Counted from the stretch's first letter, positions 44,431 through 53,559 are shown. The stretch: DNA of 64,000 bases from Dysgonomonas sp. PH5-45 (GCF_029893235.1 NZ_JARXWE010000001.1:62001-126000), one strand, 5' to 3'. Numbers and translations: made by a program. Notes: generated by a model not told the origin, from the letters alone.

Positions 44431-45096
44431 ATGAAAGTTCACCATGAAGGTCGTGATGTTTTGGGCATACTCATAACTCTGCTTGCCATTATTAATGGAT
44501 GCTTGTTTTACTTTTGTAGGATAGAGTTTATTAATTATTTGGTTCTTGCAGCATCAGTGGTATTTTTCTTGATTGTTTTGAACTTTTACAGAAGCCCGTA
44601 CCGGCGTTTTACGGGGAATATGCGCGACTCGGTGGTGGCGCCTGCCGATGGCAAGATTGTTGCTATCGAAGAAGTTTTTGAGCCCGAATACTTTAAAGAT
44701 ACCCGTTTGCAGGTTTCTATCTTCATGTCGCCTTTCAATGTGCATGCAAACTGGTTTCCGGTAAATGGCAAGGTTATTGTCAAGAAGCATCACAACGGGC
44801 GCTTCAAGGCGGCTTACCTGCCCAAATCGAGCACGGAAAACGAACGGTCTACCGTTGTTATCCGTCGCGAAAACGATGTAGATGTGCTTGTAAGACAAGT
44901 GGCGGGTGCTATGGCGCGCCGCATAGTAACCTATCCCGAGATAGGCGAAGAGGCACATATTGACGAGCATTTTGGTTTCATTAAGCTCGGTTCGCGCGTG
45001 GATGTATATTTGCCCGTGGGAACAAAGGTGCTTGTGGATATGGATCAGAAAGTGACGGGCAACCAAACGGTGATAGCCGAACTGCCGATAGAATAG
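44431..45096 (+). CDS. psd: Phosphatidylserine decarboxylase proenzyme
   Basis: 221 residues, the short (archaeal-type) form. Two hydrophobic segments precede residue 55. The catalytic self-cleavage site is FIKLGSRVDVYLP, where Ser188 becomes the pyruvoyl group; upstream are SVVAPADGKIVAIEE and FMSPFNVHANWFPVNG. It makes phosphatidylethanolamine. pssA follows 13 bases later, so the two consecutive enzymes are made together. Confidence 0.96.
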   Translation: MKVHHEGRDVLGILITLLAIINGCLFYFCRIEFINYLVLAASVVFFLIVLNFYRSPYRRFTGNMRDSVVAPADGKIVAIEEVFEPEYFKDTRLQVSIFMSPFNVHANWFPVNGKVIVKKHHNGRFKAAYLPKSSTENERSTVVIRRENDVDVLVRQVAGAMARRIVTYPEIGEEAHIDEHFGFIKLGSRVDVYLPVGTKVLVDMDQKVTGNQTVIAELPIE

Positions 45097-45109
45097 AAAA
45101 AAGGAAAGG

Positions 45110-45835
45110 ATGAAAAAACATATTCCCAATCTGTTGACTTGCTTAAACCTATTTTCGGGCTGTATAGCCTGTGTGATGGCTTTTGGCGGGGAATACGGAT
45201 TGGTTGTTGTTTTTGTTTTGTTGGGATGCGTTTTTGATTTTTTTGACGGATTTGCGGCTCGCTTGCTCAAAGCCCCGTCAGCAATAGGGAAAGAATTGGA
45301 TTCGCTGGCCGACATGGTTACCTCGGGCATGGCTCCTTCTCTGATGGTGTTCCGCTACCTGTCGGATAATATTACCGAAGCATCTTTATTGTATCCCCTG
45401 CACGGCTATGTACCCTATTTTGCGTTCCTGTTGGCGGTATTTTCCGGAATCAGGCTTGCCAAGTTTAATATAGACCAACGGCAAACAACTTCGTTTATCG
45501 GGTTGGCCACTCCTGCCAACGCCCTTTTTTGGATTAGTTTTTGCTATGGGTTGCATACACAGGTAACAGGGCGGTACGATTGGGTTTTATTCTTGATTTT
45601 GGCTCTTGTTATGGTGTTTTCGCTGCTTCTGGTTTCAGAATTGCCTATGTTCTCGCTGAAAATTAAAAGCTTTGGGCTGAAAGGGAACGAATCCAGATAT
45701 TTGCTTATTTTATGTTTGCTTATTTCCGTTATTTTGGCTCCTGCCTGGGCATTGGCCATAACAATACTGTTCTATATAGTTCTTGCTGTGACAGAATACG
45801 CAAGGATGCCTCATGGAGGTGAACAAAACCAATAA
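45110..45835 (+). CDS. pssA: CDP-diacylglycerol--serine O-phosphatidyltransferase
   Basis: 241 residues, about eight membrane segments. The CDP-alcohol phosphatidyltransferase motif DG-x2-AR-x8-G-x3-D-x3-D is complete in FFDGFAARLLKAPSAIGKEL through DSLAD. It makes phosphatidylserine, the substrate of psd just upstream. The 88-residue DUF4834 gene follows after 99 bases. Confidence 0.96.
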   Translation: MKKHIPNLLTCLNLFSGCIACVMAFGGEYGLVVVFVLLGCVFDFFDGFAARLLKAPSAIGKELDSLADMVTSGMAPSLMVFRYLSDNITEASLLYPLHGYVPYFAFLLAVFSGIRLAKFNIDQRQTTSFIGLATPANALFWISFCYGLHTQVTGRYDWVLFLILALVMVFSLLLVSELPMFSLKIKSFGLKGNESRYLLILCLLISVILAPAWALAITILFYIVLAVTEYARMPHGGEQNQ

Positions 45836-45934
45836 AACGAGTGTTAACTAACTGTCTTATCCTCTCCCGAAGAGGTTCGATATTAGCTTTTTATTTACGA
45901 ATATCAGGCAAAAAAAGCCTGTAAACACAGATAT

Positions 45935-46201
45935 ATGTCTTTTATTGTATTTATACTTTTTCTTATTCTTGCTTTTTTTGTGGCTATTCTTGCCGCGGGA
46001 GGGCAGATTATTTCGGCAATACTACGTTTTCTTTTCGGGAAACCCAATACCGGCAATCAATCGAAACAAAATTCAAAACAGAGATACAACAGCAATACCT
46101 CACATAACGATACGGCAGATTCTCATTCGCAGAAGAAAATATTCCGAAAAGACGAAGGAGAATACGTTGACTACGAAGACGTAAACGACAGCTCGCAGTA
46201 A
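45935..46201 (+). CDS. DUF4834 family small membrane protein
   Basis: 88 residues: one N-terminal membrane helix (FIVFILFLILAFFVAILAA), then a polar Asn/Gln/Ser-rich linker and an acidic end (EGEYVDYEDV). This fits DUF4834, commonly found after pssA in Bacteroidales. Function is unknown; the position suggests an accessory to phospholipid synthesis. Confidence 0.78.
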   Translation: MSFIVFILFLILAFFVAILAAGGQIISAILRFLFGKPNTGNQSKQNSKQRYNSNTSHNDTADSHSQKKIFRKDEGEYVDYEDVNDSSQ

Positions 46202-46219
46202 TATGCCATATAATAATAT

Positions 46220-46260
46220 AAAAACACCGCAAACTGTTAGGTTTAGTCTGCGGTGTTTTT
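46220..46260. terminator. Bidirectional terminator after DUF4834
   Basis: AAAAACACCGCA at 46220-46231 pairs perfectly with TGCGGTGTTTTT at 46249-46260. It separates the psd-pssA-DUF4834 unit from the convergent surface-protein operon. Confidence 0.9.
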
Positions 46261-46310
46261 GTATATAGTGTGTTTCTCTGCTATTTGTTGAGAGTCTAAA
46301 TACTTCCTGA

Positions 46311-47309
46311 TTAAGGGCAAGTAGGTTCAACTATCGAAGGATCAGGGTTATTAGGATTACCTACATAACGTTGAGGAATAACTTTCCTTTTAGACTTACT
46401 TATTAAACAATAGGCCGGATTTTCGAGAAATTTATCCAACTCTGATTGTATAAGTTCGTTTGATTGGCATTCAATATGCTTCAGGTTTGTATTTTGAGAG
46501 ACGTCAAGGCTGGTTATCGCACTTCGTTCACAAAGAAGTACTTCCAATTTTGGGTTTTGGGTTACATCGATATAACCCAGCCCATCTATCCTTTGAGCAT
46601 CCAAAAGGGTCAGGTTCTTATTTTGGGAAACATCTATGCTGGTCAACGGCAAATCGAAAATGCTCAGATGCTCTAACTTTAAAAGTTTCTCAATACCGTC
46701 AAGCGAAGAAATTTGACTATCTCCAATATACAGCCATATTAACCGTTTCTCACCGCATTCGTCGGTTTCCCACTTGACGCAAGGGTTACCTATACCGTCC
46801 GTACCAAAACTCTCTGTGTCGAAATTCCAGTTGAGGGTATTACCCGGATTATTGTTATATATTTCTTTAAGAGCAGCTATGTCGGAGGCATGACTGTTGT
46901 TTGTAGTTCCACAAGGGGGAGTACACGGTTCATGAGGGGGAGTACACGGTTCATGCATGCGCAACCAACGGTTTCCGAGCCAACAATATAGCCCGGGGCA
47001 GATGTTTTCGGCCAACACCGTATTGGTGTTATATACCCAAAGGCCGGCATGTGCCGTCATATCCCAACCGGTATCGGCTCCTTCCATTGTAGCCAACATG
47101 TTAGCACCGGTTTCTTTTAGTAGATTAACCCTTGGCATCAGTAGCCCACGGGTAGAATTAGCATCCGTTCCTGCCTTCTCCTTGAGTTGGAGTATGGCGC
47201 CTTTTTCGGTTTTCTGGTCTTGCCCAATAGTTACCTGGGCTTTCATCCCTGCAAAACTAAAGAATAGAACAACAGGTAGAAGTATTTTTATATATTTTAA
47301 GCTTTTCAT
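46311..47309 (-). CDS. Exported protein: shared N-terminal module plus leucine-rich repeats
   Basis: 332 residues from the ATG at 47309, with a signal peptide (MKSLKYIKILLPVVLFFSFA). The mature N-terminus carries the module AQVTIG, GAILQLK, RGLLMPRVNL, GLWVYN and GLYCWLGNRW that is shared with the two genes upstream. A linker with two copies of HEPCTPP follows, then leucine-rich repeats of the Bacteroidota type (LTSIDVSQNKNLTLLDAQ, ITSLDVSQNTNLKHIECQ). Third gene of the operon, 45 bases after the second. Surface or periplasmic role; partner unknown. Confidence 0.82.
   Translation of the reverse strand: MKSLKYIKILLPVVLFFSFAGMKAQVTIGQDQKTEKGAILQLKEKAGTDANSTRGLLMPRVNLLKETGANMLATMEGADTGWDMTAHAGLWVYNTNTVLAENICPGLYCWLGNRWLRMHEPCTPPHEPCTPPCGTTNNSHASDIAALKEIYNNNPGNTLNWNFDTESFGTDGIGNPCVKWETDECGEKRLIWLYIGDSQISSLDGIEKLLKLEHLSIFDLPLTSIDVSQNKNLTLLDAQRIDGLGYIDVTQNPKLEVLLCERSAITSLDVSQNTNLKHIECQSNELIQSELDKFLENPAYCLISKSKRKVIPQRYVGNPNNPDPSIVEPTCP
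46915..46956. repeat. Two tandem 21-bp in-frame repeats
   Basis: 46915-46935 and 46936-46956 are identical at 20 of 21 bases and encode HEPCTPP twice in the linker of the leucine-rich repeat protein. Copy number could vary between strains without a frameshift. Confidence 0.85.
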
Positions 47310-47354
47310 AATCTTTGTTTCATATTGTTTTGTGTTTATAGTTGGCACCCGTTT

Positions 47355-47741
47355 TTAATTGGGCGGAGTCAGTTTTACAGCCAGCCATTGGTAAACATCG
47401 TTTTCATCTTTGTTCCATACATAGACTCCGGGGTCTATACTGTTACCGCCAATGTGGTAAACCACCAATCCGATATGCTTGTCCTTGTCCCAAGGACCGG
47501 TTGCACCGTTTATAGTTGTCGCTATATCGCTACCACTTGCCGTAAGCGATGTGAGGATGACACGTGGCAAAAGGAGCCCTTTGTCTGCATTGGAATTATC
47601 GTCAGTAATGCCCTTCTCGGTTTTCAGTTGGAGTAGAGCGCCCTGAACAGGACTTTCGTCTGTACCTATGGTTGCCTGTGCTTTCGCCGATAGGATGGCA
47701 AAAAGCATCAAGGTAAGAATGAGTGTAAGTTTTAGTTTCAT
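47355..47741 (-). CDS. Small exported protein consisting of the shared module
   Basis: 128 residues: signal peptide (MKLKLTLILTLMLFAILSAK), then only the module of its neighbours (AQATIG, GALLQLKTEKG, KGLLLPRVILTSL, HIGLVVYHIGG, GVYVWNKDENDVYQWL). It ends where the neighbours begin their distinct C-terminal domains. It lies 50 bases after the FISUMP gene and 45 before the leucine-rich repeat gene. No function is known. Confidence 0.8.
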   Translation of the reverse strand: MKLKLTLILTLMLFAILSAKAQATIGTDESPVQGALLQLKTEKGITDDNSNADKGLLLPRVILTSLTASGSDIATTINGATGPWDKDKHIGLVVYHIGGNSIDPGVYVWNKDENDVYQWLAVKLTPPN

Positions 47742-47791
47742 ATGTTTTTGTATAATGTTTTATTTAGTTCTGTTTTCTGGGTCGAACAATA

Positions 47792-49126
47792 TTAATCTTT
47801 TTTGCAACGGACTGTATAGAGACCATAACGCCCAGCGGTGCCACGCATTACTTTCTGAGAATCCCCATCGCCCGTTCTACCTGTAAAAAACTGTCGTCGC
47901 CATGAATTGCCATTGCTGTGCGCACTGGCCGTCCAAAACTGTGTGTAGCGGCCATAATCTCGAGATTCGCCATCAGCGGCAGAGCCGACAATAAGAATAT
48001 CGAAGCCACCCTGAGCCGCAGAAAGGCTTCTTCCTTTGTATTCCCCTTCGCCAACTCCAAAACATTCCGAAATCATAGCCAACCCGTGTCCTTGGTCAGT
48101 GTCAGATCCTCGATTAACTAAACCATAATAAATTTTTTCCCATTCTGCACCATCCCATGTAGGAGGATTAAAATTATAGTCTGTTTCGTACCAACTGTAA
48201 GGTGTAGGGTTATTGTAAATAGCTTCTTCCAGATCGTTCCATTCCCTGTCGCTGGGCAAATGCCAACCATCAGGGCAAACGCCCTGGTGAACTACGGCCA
48301 CACTTTCTTGTTCATCTCCCTGACCTTCTTTTTTATTATCATGCTTACGGTTAGCAGCAAAATACCAATTATAGAGTATGCCGTTACGAGGACTCCATTC
48401 TTCTGTAGCCTTCACCTTGTCATAAGGACATATCCACAAGCCGGGAGAGCTATATTTCCTTGACTCCTCCCAAGGGTAAGCCCAGCATTTAGTAGTATTA
48501 ACGCTTTGCTTACCATTCCCGTCAACAATAATGGGTTGACGTTCTGCCGTATGCAGATAGTTAGGATCGTTGGGGTCGGCAGGAATAAACCGCAGATTTT
48601 CGGTCATCCATTCGCCAACGCTGACGCCGTTCGCATCGAAGAATTCACGGTAGCGATAAGTTTGTGGGCCATTCAACTGAGACCGATTATCGGTAAAGGT
48701 ATTAACTTCGTCTGCATTGTCCGCATCTACCCCTTTTCCCATATATTGCCATTTGGTTCCATTCCACACATACAATCCTTTGTAGATAGGATCGAGGCTA
48801 CAATAATCGTCCTTGTGGTTGTAAACGGATAACCCGATATGTTTTTCATATTGTTCGCCGCCATCCTCGGTGTCGGTTATTTCATTTTCCCCCATCTTTA
48901 GCTTCTTCAAATCGCTCAATTGTACGCGAGGCATAGCCAGTCCGCGCGAAGCGTTAACTCCGGTGGTTTGCGTTTGTTTCAGGTCGAGCAACGATCCGGG
49001 ATTAGAAGTTTCTGTCGAACCAATGGTTACCTGAGCCCTAAATGCAGGACTCAAAAATAACGTTACAAAGAGTAATAAAAGCGGTAGCTTTCGTTTGCTC
49101 AGTTTTGTGTGTCTGTTTGTTTTCAT
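47792..49126 (-). CDS. FISUMP-domain exported protein with the shared module
   Basis: 444 residues, signal peptide through PAFRAQ. The shared module runs from AQVTIGSTETSNPGSLLDLK to GLYVWNGTKWQYMGKG (residues about 31-130). Then comes the Fibrobacter succinogenes major paralogous domain: VGEWMTENLRF, GILYNWYFAAN, GVCPDGWHLPSDREWNDLE, FWTASAHSNGNSWRRQFF and the final YTVRCKKD. FISUMP proteins are surface-exposed lectin-like proteins of unknown ligand. First gene of the operon; the 650 bases upstream carry the regulatory repeats. Confidence 0.88.
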   Translation of the reverse strand: MKTNRHTKLSKRKLPLLLLFVTLFLSPAFRAQVTIGSTETSNPGSLLDLKQTQTTGVNASRGLAMPRVQLSDLKKLKMGENEITDTEDGGEQYEKHIGLSVYNHKDDYCSLDPIYKGLYVWNGTKWQYMGKGVDADNADEVNTFTDNRSQLNGPQTYRYREFFDANGVSVGEWMTENLRFIPADPNDPNYLHTAERQPIIVDGNGKQSVNTTKCWAYPWEESRKYSSPGLWICPYDKVKATEEWSPRNGILYNWYFAANRKHDNKKEGQGDEQESVAVVHQGVCPDGWHLPSDREWNDLEEAIYNNPTPYSWYETDYNFNPPTWDGAEWEKIYYGLVNRGSDTDQGHGLAMISECFGVGEGEYKGRSLSAAQGGFDILIVGSAADGESRDYGRYTQFWTASAHSNGNSWRRQFFTGRTGDGDSQKVMRGTAGRYGLYTVRCKKD

Positions 49127-49188
49127 AAAATTGATGTTACATGTCTGTTATATTAGTAATGTTTTTTTATATCCATTTTCAGAAAAAA

Positions 49189-49310
49189 AAGTACGGGGCT
49201 CTATGCCGGGCTTAATTAATAGAGAGACTACCTGCTATTTTCGCAAACGGCAGGACAATCGAATAAATTAAAAGGCAAAATAATAATGAGGCACAGAATG
49301 CCCCGTACTT
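49189..49310 (-). promoter_or_regulatory. Long inverted repeat enclosing a possible structured leader
   Basis: AAGTACGGGGC at 49189-49199 is the exact reverse complement of 49300-49310. Imperfect pairing continues inward (TATGCC with GGCACA). A smaller stem CCTGC/GCAGG lies in the middle. Read on the minus strand, the closing helix is followed by eight T residues, like a terminator or attenuator 60 bases before the FISUMP start. The paired ends could also be the termini of a small mobile element, but no target duplication is seen. Confidence 0.5.
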
Positions 49311-49544
49311 AGTCTTGAATGGCCACTTCTTCTTTATCTTTTGGTTGAAGTAATGGCACAGAAAGGGTGGATAAACTTTTCTGAAAAAATTTATCCGGAT
49401 ATTTTTATTGATAAAATTATTTGGTATAATATGATGCGTGCACGCACGTTTTTTATTACACGATAAAATAAAGAAATAAGTCTTTATTATTTGTATAATA
49501 AAAGATGGTAAAGAATGTAGTTTTGTTAGTTGTGGTTTATGTGA

Positions 49545-49577
<33 letters not shown>

Positions 49578-49777
49578 ATAAAATAACAACACCATCCAAA
49601 TTCTTGGATAACAAAAATTCGATTGTAAATCGTTATGTATTGGCCTTTCATTGTTTCAATTCGATATTCAGGATGCAAATATAACGATAAAAATCAAATA
49701 CAAAACTATAAAAACAGAACTTTTATGAAAAGAAGTTAAAAATAGGCAGACCGTATTTTGCCCCGACAGTGATGTAC

Positions 49778-50527
49778 TTACCGTTGCTTTATGCTACCCG
49801 AACCTTTTATGTTTTTATGCACGTTTTCAGGATTTCCTATGTATAGTATATCTCCGCTGCCTTCTATGGCTGCGGTTAGTTTTTGGGTAACGTTTACCTT
49901 GATATCTCCACTTCCTTGAACGAAGCATTGGGCTGTTTGACTTTCATAATCGAAGAGATTCATGTCTCCACTGCCCTCTATAACGCAGGTTAGCTTTCGC
50001 GATTTTCCGCTGAGTTCGATATCGCCCGAACCTGCAATTTTCATATTGGTTTCCTGGCATTGCAGTTCTTCAGCTTTTATATCTCCGCTACCTTCCACAA
50101 GCAAGCCTAAGAATTCGGTGTACATAGGGCCTTTCAGAAGAATGTTGCCCGAGCCTTTTATCACCGCTTCATGTAAAGACCGGGAATTTGTATAGATAGT
50201 GAACCGCGTTGGGCGTATATCCGAAGAAGGATGCATGTCGATTGTAAGCGTTTTTCTATGCACTTTTACGATTACTTCCGGCTGTATGTTATCGTCGGTC
50301 TCTACCCGTATATAAGGGGCAGTTTCCGTCTTTTTTTCGTATATAAGCTGTCCTCCTGTTTCTAATACAATAAGGTCATAATCTGATATGGTATATTCAC
50401 GGCTGACTATTTTACCGCTTCCTTTTATTTTTTGAGTGTCGTTATTGTTTTTTGTGATAGTACATGATGTTTGTAATAAGACAGCAAACAGCAGTATAAA
50501 TAAGAAATGTGCAGATTTTGTATTCAT
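49778..50527 (-). CDS. Head GIN domain (DUF2807) lipoprotein
   Basis: 249 residues with a lipoprotein signal (FAVLLQTSC). The mature part is a beta-solenoid in which GSGD/N recurs about seven times (IKGSGNILL, VEGSGDIKAEEL, IAGSGDIELS, IEGSGDMNLF, VQGSGDIKVN, IEGSGDILYI, IKGSGSIKQR), the hallmark of head-GIN proteins. It is anchored in the outer membrane or periplasm. Function is unknown; related proteins are common in Bacteroidota. Monocistronic. Confidence 0.9.
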   Translation of the reverse strand: MNTKSAHFLFILLFAVLLQTSCTITKNNNDTQKIKGSGKIVSREYTISDYDLIVLETGGQLIYEKKTETAPYIRVETDDNIQPEVIVKVHRKTLTIDMHPSSDIRPTRFTIYTNSRSLHEAVIKGSGNILLKGPMYTEFLGLLVEGSGDIKAEELQCQETNMKIAGSGDIELSGKSRKLTCVIEGSGDMNLFDYESQTAQCFVQGSGDIKVNVTQKLTAAIEGSGDILYIGNPENVHKNIKGSGSIKQR

Positions 50528-50615
50528 AATAAACAGATTTTAGATAATACCTCTTTTTTGATATGACGAATCGAACAAAATTTTATAACATCAATACCTT
50601 TATTTATACTATACA

Positions 50616-50678
50616 TTTGTCATACTGACGATAGGAAACATCCGGAAAGAGATTCTTCATTTCACTCAGAATGACAAA
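50616..50678. repeat. 63-bp REP/MITE-like element
   Basis: TTTGTCATACTGA at 50616-50628 is, with one mismatch, the reverse complement of TCAGAATGACAAA at 50666-50678. The inside reads like the widespread GATTCTTCATTTCACTCAGA repeat that I remember from many bacterial genomes. It lies in the intergenic gap between the head-GIN and desulfidase genes. No second copy was noticed in this window. Confidence 0.65.
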
Positions 50679-50721
50679 GCGAGTAACACTTTTTCTTTGG
50701 CAGCGGCCAGAAAAAATGATT

Positions 50722-52011
50722 TTACATGCACTTGTGAGTCATGATATCCAGAACAACCTTGTCGGTTTCGTTCATTCCTTGCGATCCTATCAGGGTTAGG
50801 TTTCGGATGCACTGGTCTACATCACCGTCAATAATGCCTTCGACCGATGTTACGTATTTTTCTTCCATGGCCATCATTGCCGAAAGAACGGCCGTCGATA
50901 CGCCTGTCGATAGCTTGAGCGCGCAACTGGGTTTGGCTCCGTCGCAAATCATACCGGTAAGGTTGGCAATCATGTTTTTCACGGCAAAAGTGACCTGTTC
51001 ATATCCGCCTCCCATCAGGTAAACGATTCCGCAGCTCGAACCTGTGGCCGCCACAACACAACCGCACAGAGCCGAAAGTTTACCCAAGCTTTGTTTTATG
51101 TAAATTACGGTAAGGTGGCTCAGGATGAGGGCACGGATAAGCTCTTCGTCAGACTTACTGTATTTTTCGGCAAACACTACAACCGGAACGGTTGCGGCAA
51201 TACCTTGATTTCCACTGCCCGAATTACTCATCACGGGTATCATTGCCCCTGCCATCCGGGCATCGCATGCCGCAGTGGTGTATGATAGCATTTTGGTGAA
51301 AACAGTGCAGCCCATTATTTCCTGCTCAAGCGGACTGCATAAGGTTTTACCCAGACTGTGCCCGTAGCTGCCTTGCAATGATTTTTCGGCCGCCGCCTTG
51401 TTGAGACGTGCCGCTTCCATAATAAAATCGATTTCTTCGAGAGGGGCGGTCATGGCAAAATCGTACACTTTGCGCATAGACAACTGTAAGGGGGCTTCTT
51501 CCGTTTCCTCTTTTTGCGAGGGAGTACGTTCGTCGAGTAGCACTTCGTTGTTTTTGGCTATGTACACGAAATTGGTGTGCCCTCCGGCAATAACAGCGGT
51601 TGCCGAATCGTTGCCGGCCTTGCAGGTGATTTCTATGTAAAGTTTTTCTGTTATTCCTTCTTTAAGGGATATATCTATAACCTTTGCCTCGATTAAATTT
51701 TTTCCTTGTTCAACGGCTTGGGGGGTAGAGTCTTTCAATACTTCGAGTTGGTATTCCGATTTGCCAACCAAAGCTCCCAGTGCTATTGCTATCGGCAACC
51801 CAATCATGCCTGTTCCGGGGATACCTACGCCCATTGCGTTTTTAAGTATATTGGCACTCAGGTGCGCGTCTATACAGGTTGGTGTTTTTCCGAGTGTTTC
51901 GGTAGCTTTAGCTACACACAAGGCTACGGCGATAGGCTCGGTACATCCTATTGCGGGAACAACTTCGCTTTGTATAAGTTGTATAATTTGAGTTCTTTCA
52001 GCTTGATCCAT
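50722..52011 (-). CDS. L-cysteine desulfidase / serine dehydratase alpha-like protein
   Basis: 429 residues, family of CyuA/YhaM. It opens IQSEVVPAIGCTEPIAVALC and has NSGSGNQGIAATVPVV, CGCVVAATGSSCG and MICDGAKPSCALKLS, with Cys residues able to hold an iron-sulfur cluster. The family breaks cysteine to pyruvate, sulfide and ammonia. No cysteine permease (cyuP) is next to it. A -7 box lies at 52041-52048. Confidence 0.9.
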   Translation of the reverse strand: MDQAERTQIIQLIQSEVVPAIGCTEPIAVALCVAKATETLGKTPTCIDAHLSANILKNAMGVGIPGTGMIGLPIAIALGALVGKSEYQLEVLKDSTPQAVEQGKNLIEAKVIDISLKEGITEKLYIEITCKAGNDSATAVIAGGHTNFVYIAKNNEVLLDERTPSQKEETEEAPLQLSMRKVYDFAMTAPLEEIDFIMEAARLNKAAAEKSLQGSYGHSLGKTLCSPLEQEIMGCTVFTKMLSYTTAACDARMAGAMIPVMSNSGSGNQGIAATVPVVVFAEKYSKSDEELIRALILSHLTVIYIKQSLGKLSALCGCVVAATGSSCGIVYLMGGGYEQVTFAVKNMIANLTGMICDGAKPSCALKLSTGVSTAVLSAMMAMEEKYVTSVEGIIDGDVDQCIRNLTLIGSQGMNETDKVVLDIMTHKCM

Positions 52012-52040
52012 CTTTTTTGTTGTAATTAGACAAAACAGTG

Positions 52041-52048
52041 CAAAGCTA
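52041..52048 (-). promoter_or_regulatory. -7 box of the desulfidase gene
   Basis: Minus-strand TAGCTTTG fits TAnnTTTG, 30 bases before the ATG; no clear -33 element. Confidence 0.5.
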
Positions 52049-52105
52049 ACAAAAAAACAAAAAAGGAAGAGGCAATCCGATACTCTTTCTTAGGTGTGCG
52101 GAGAG

Positions 52106-52408
52106 TTAAAAAAGCAATTCGTTATCAAACATTTGCAATTTCTGGTTCAAACTGTTTATCTCATCTTGCAGATTGTCTATTTTATCTAACAAATTCTGTA
52201 TTACATCTATCCCTTCTATGTTGATAGACAAATCGTAATACCAACGCGAATAGCGGTCGAGGATAGCAATTTGCGACGAGAGCAGGTATTCGGCACCGTC
52301 TTTTTCTACAATGTCTATTAACCCCTCCGTTTGCAGCATTTTCAGAAATCGCGGCTCTATTGTATTGTATTTACAATATTCTGTTATTATGATTAATTCC
52401 GTATTCAT
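52106..52408 (-). CDS. cbpM: Chaperone modulator CbpM
   Basis: 100 residues: a small MerR-like helix-turn-helix portion (ITEYCKYNTIEPRFLKMLQT), then a C-terminal coiled coil (IQNLLDKIDNLQDEINSLNQ). CbpM inhibits the J-protein CbpA by binding its J domain. It lies 12 bases after cbpA, as in other bacteria, which supports the assignment. Confidence 0.85.
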   Translation of the reverse strand: MNTELIIITEYCKYNTIEPRFLKMLQTEGLIDIVEKDGAEYLLSSQIAILDRYSRWYYDLSINIEGIDVIQNLLDKIDNLQDEINSLNQKLQMFDNELLF

Positions 52409-52420
52409 GGTTGTTCTTTT

Positions 52421-53350
52421 TTAAAGGGGATTAAATTCGGCGAATTTTTTGAACAATTCTTTCTGTTGGGCCGATAGATGGGTCGGTATTTTTACCGAAT
52501 AGGTGATTATTAAATCGCCAAATTCGTTTTCCTTTTTGTATTTAGGGAAACCTTTTCCTTTGAGGCGTGCTTTTGCCCCGTTTTGTGTACCTTCTTTTAT
52601 TTTCAGTTTTACTTTACCGTTGAGCGTATCGAGGGTATGCTCTCCACCTAAAACGGCAGAGTTGAGGTCTATCGTTACGGTTTGGTATAGGTTGTCGCCT
52701 ACACGCTTAAATACAGCATCTTCGTCGATGACGAAAGTAATATATATGTCGCCTGCGGGACCTCCGTTCATTCCTGCTCCTCCTTGTTTAGGTAGCTTTA
52801 TAACCTGCCCGTTGGCCACCCCTGCCGGAACGGTGAAGCGTATGGTTTTACCGTTTACATCCAGCGTTTGCTTGTGGGTTTGTGCTGCCTGCCGTAGGGA
52901 AAGATACAGTTCGGCGGTATAATCTTGCCCTTTATAAGCCGCTTGACGCCGTCCGCTTTGAGACGAATAGCCACCACCACGATTTCCGAATAGCGATTCA
53001 AAGAAATCGGAGAACCCTTCGTCATCGCCCGAGAACGAGTAACTGCCCCCACCGAATCCGCCAAAGTCGCCGGCAAATCCACCATTTTGCTGCTGTTGCT
53101 GACGGGCTTTTTCGTACTCTTCGGCATGCTTCCAATTCTCTCCGTATTCGTCATATTTTTTCCGCTTTTCAGGGTCGCTCAATACCTCATTCGCTTCATT
53201 TATTTGTTGAAACTTTTTGTGAGCTTCCTTATCGTCCGGATTCAAATCCGGATGATATTTACGGGCCAATTTGCGATATGCCTTTTTTATGTCGGCGGCA
53301 GTCGCGTTTTTATCTAATCCCAGTATGCTATAATAGTCGATGAATGCCAT
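52421..53350 (-). CDS. cbpA: DnaJ-class co-chaperone CbpA
   Basis: 309 residues from the ATG at 53350 (an upstream ATG adds 11 residues without conservation). J domain residues 1-70 with HPD in [12 protein letters not shown], then a Gly/Phe/Gln-rich linker, then two beta-sandwich substrate domains ([30 protein letters not shown]). No zinc-finger Cys repeats, so it is CbpA type, not DnaJ. It stimulates DnaK. Confidence 0.92.
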   Translation of the reverse strand: MAFIDYYSILGLDKNATAADIKKAYRKLARKYHPDLNPDDKEAHKKFQQINEANEVLSDPEKRKKYDEYGENWKHAEEYEKARQQQQQNGGFAGDFGGFGGGSYSFSGDDEGFSDFFESLFGNRGGGYSSQSGRRQAAYKGQDYTAELYLSLRQAAQTHKQTLDVNGKTIRFTVPAGVANGQVIKLPKQGGAGMNGGPAGDIYITFVIDEDAVFKRVGDNLYQTVTIDLNSAVLGGEHTLDTLNGKVKLKIKEGTQNGAKARLKGKGFPKYKKENEFGDLIITYSVKIPTHLSAQQKELFKKFAEFNPL

Positions 53351-53450
53351 TTTGAATCGTTTTGCTTTTTTTGTACGGTGCAATTGTTATGCCACAGGCC
53401 TATATTATGCCATTAGTTAGAGGCATATAGGTATTCTGTTTATTATATAA

Positions 53451-53458
53451 CAAAAATA
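53451..53458 (-). promoter_or_regulatory. -7 box of cbpA-cbpM
   Basis: Minus-strand TATTTTTG; would give a leader of about 94 bases. No clear -33 element. Confidence 0.45.
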
Positions 53459-53559
53459 TAGGGATTGATGTTTATATTAATACCGGTTATATTCTGTTTT
53501 ATATAGAATTCTACATAAATAGAATTACTTTTAAGGCTTTTCCTGAAGGAGAAAGCAGA

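Noticed and set aside
49435-49446. 12-base palindrome TGCGTGCACGCA as an operator
   Set aside because: A single isolated palindrome with no second copy or promoter next to it; too little to claim a binding site.
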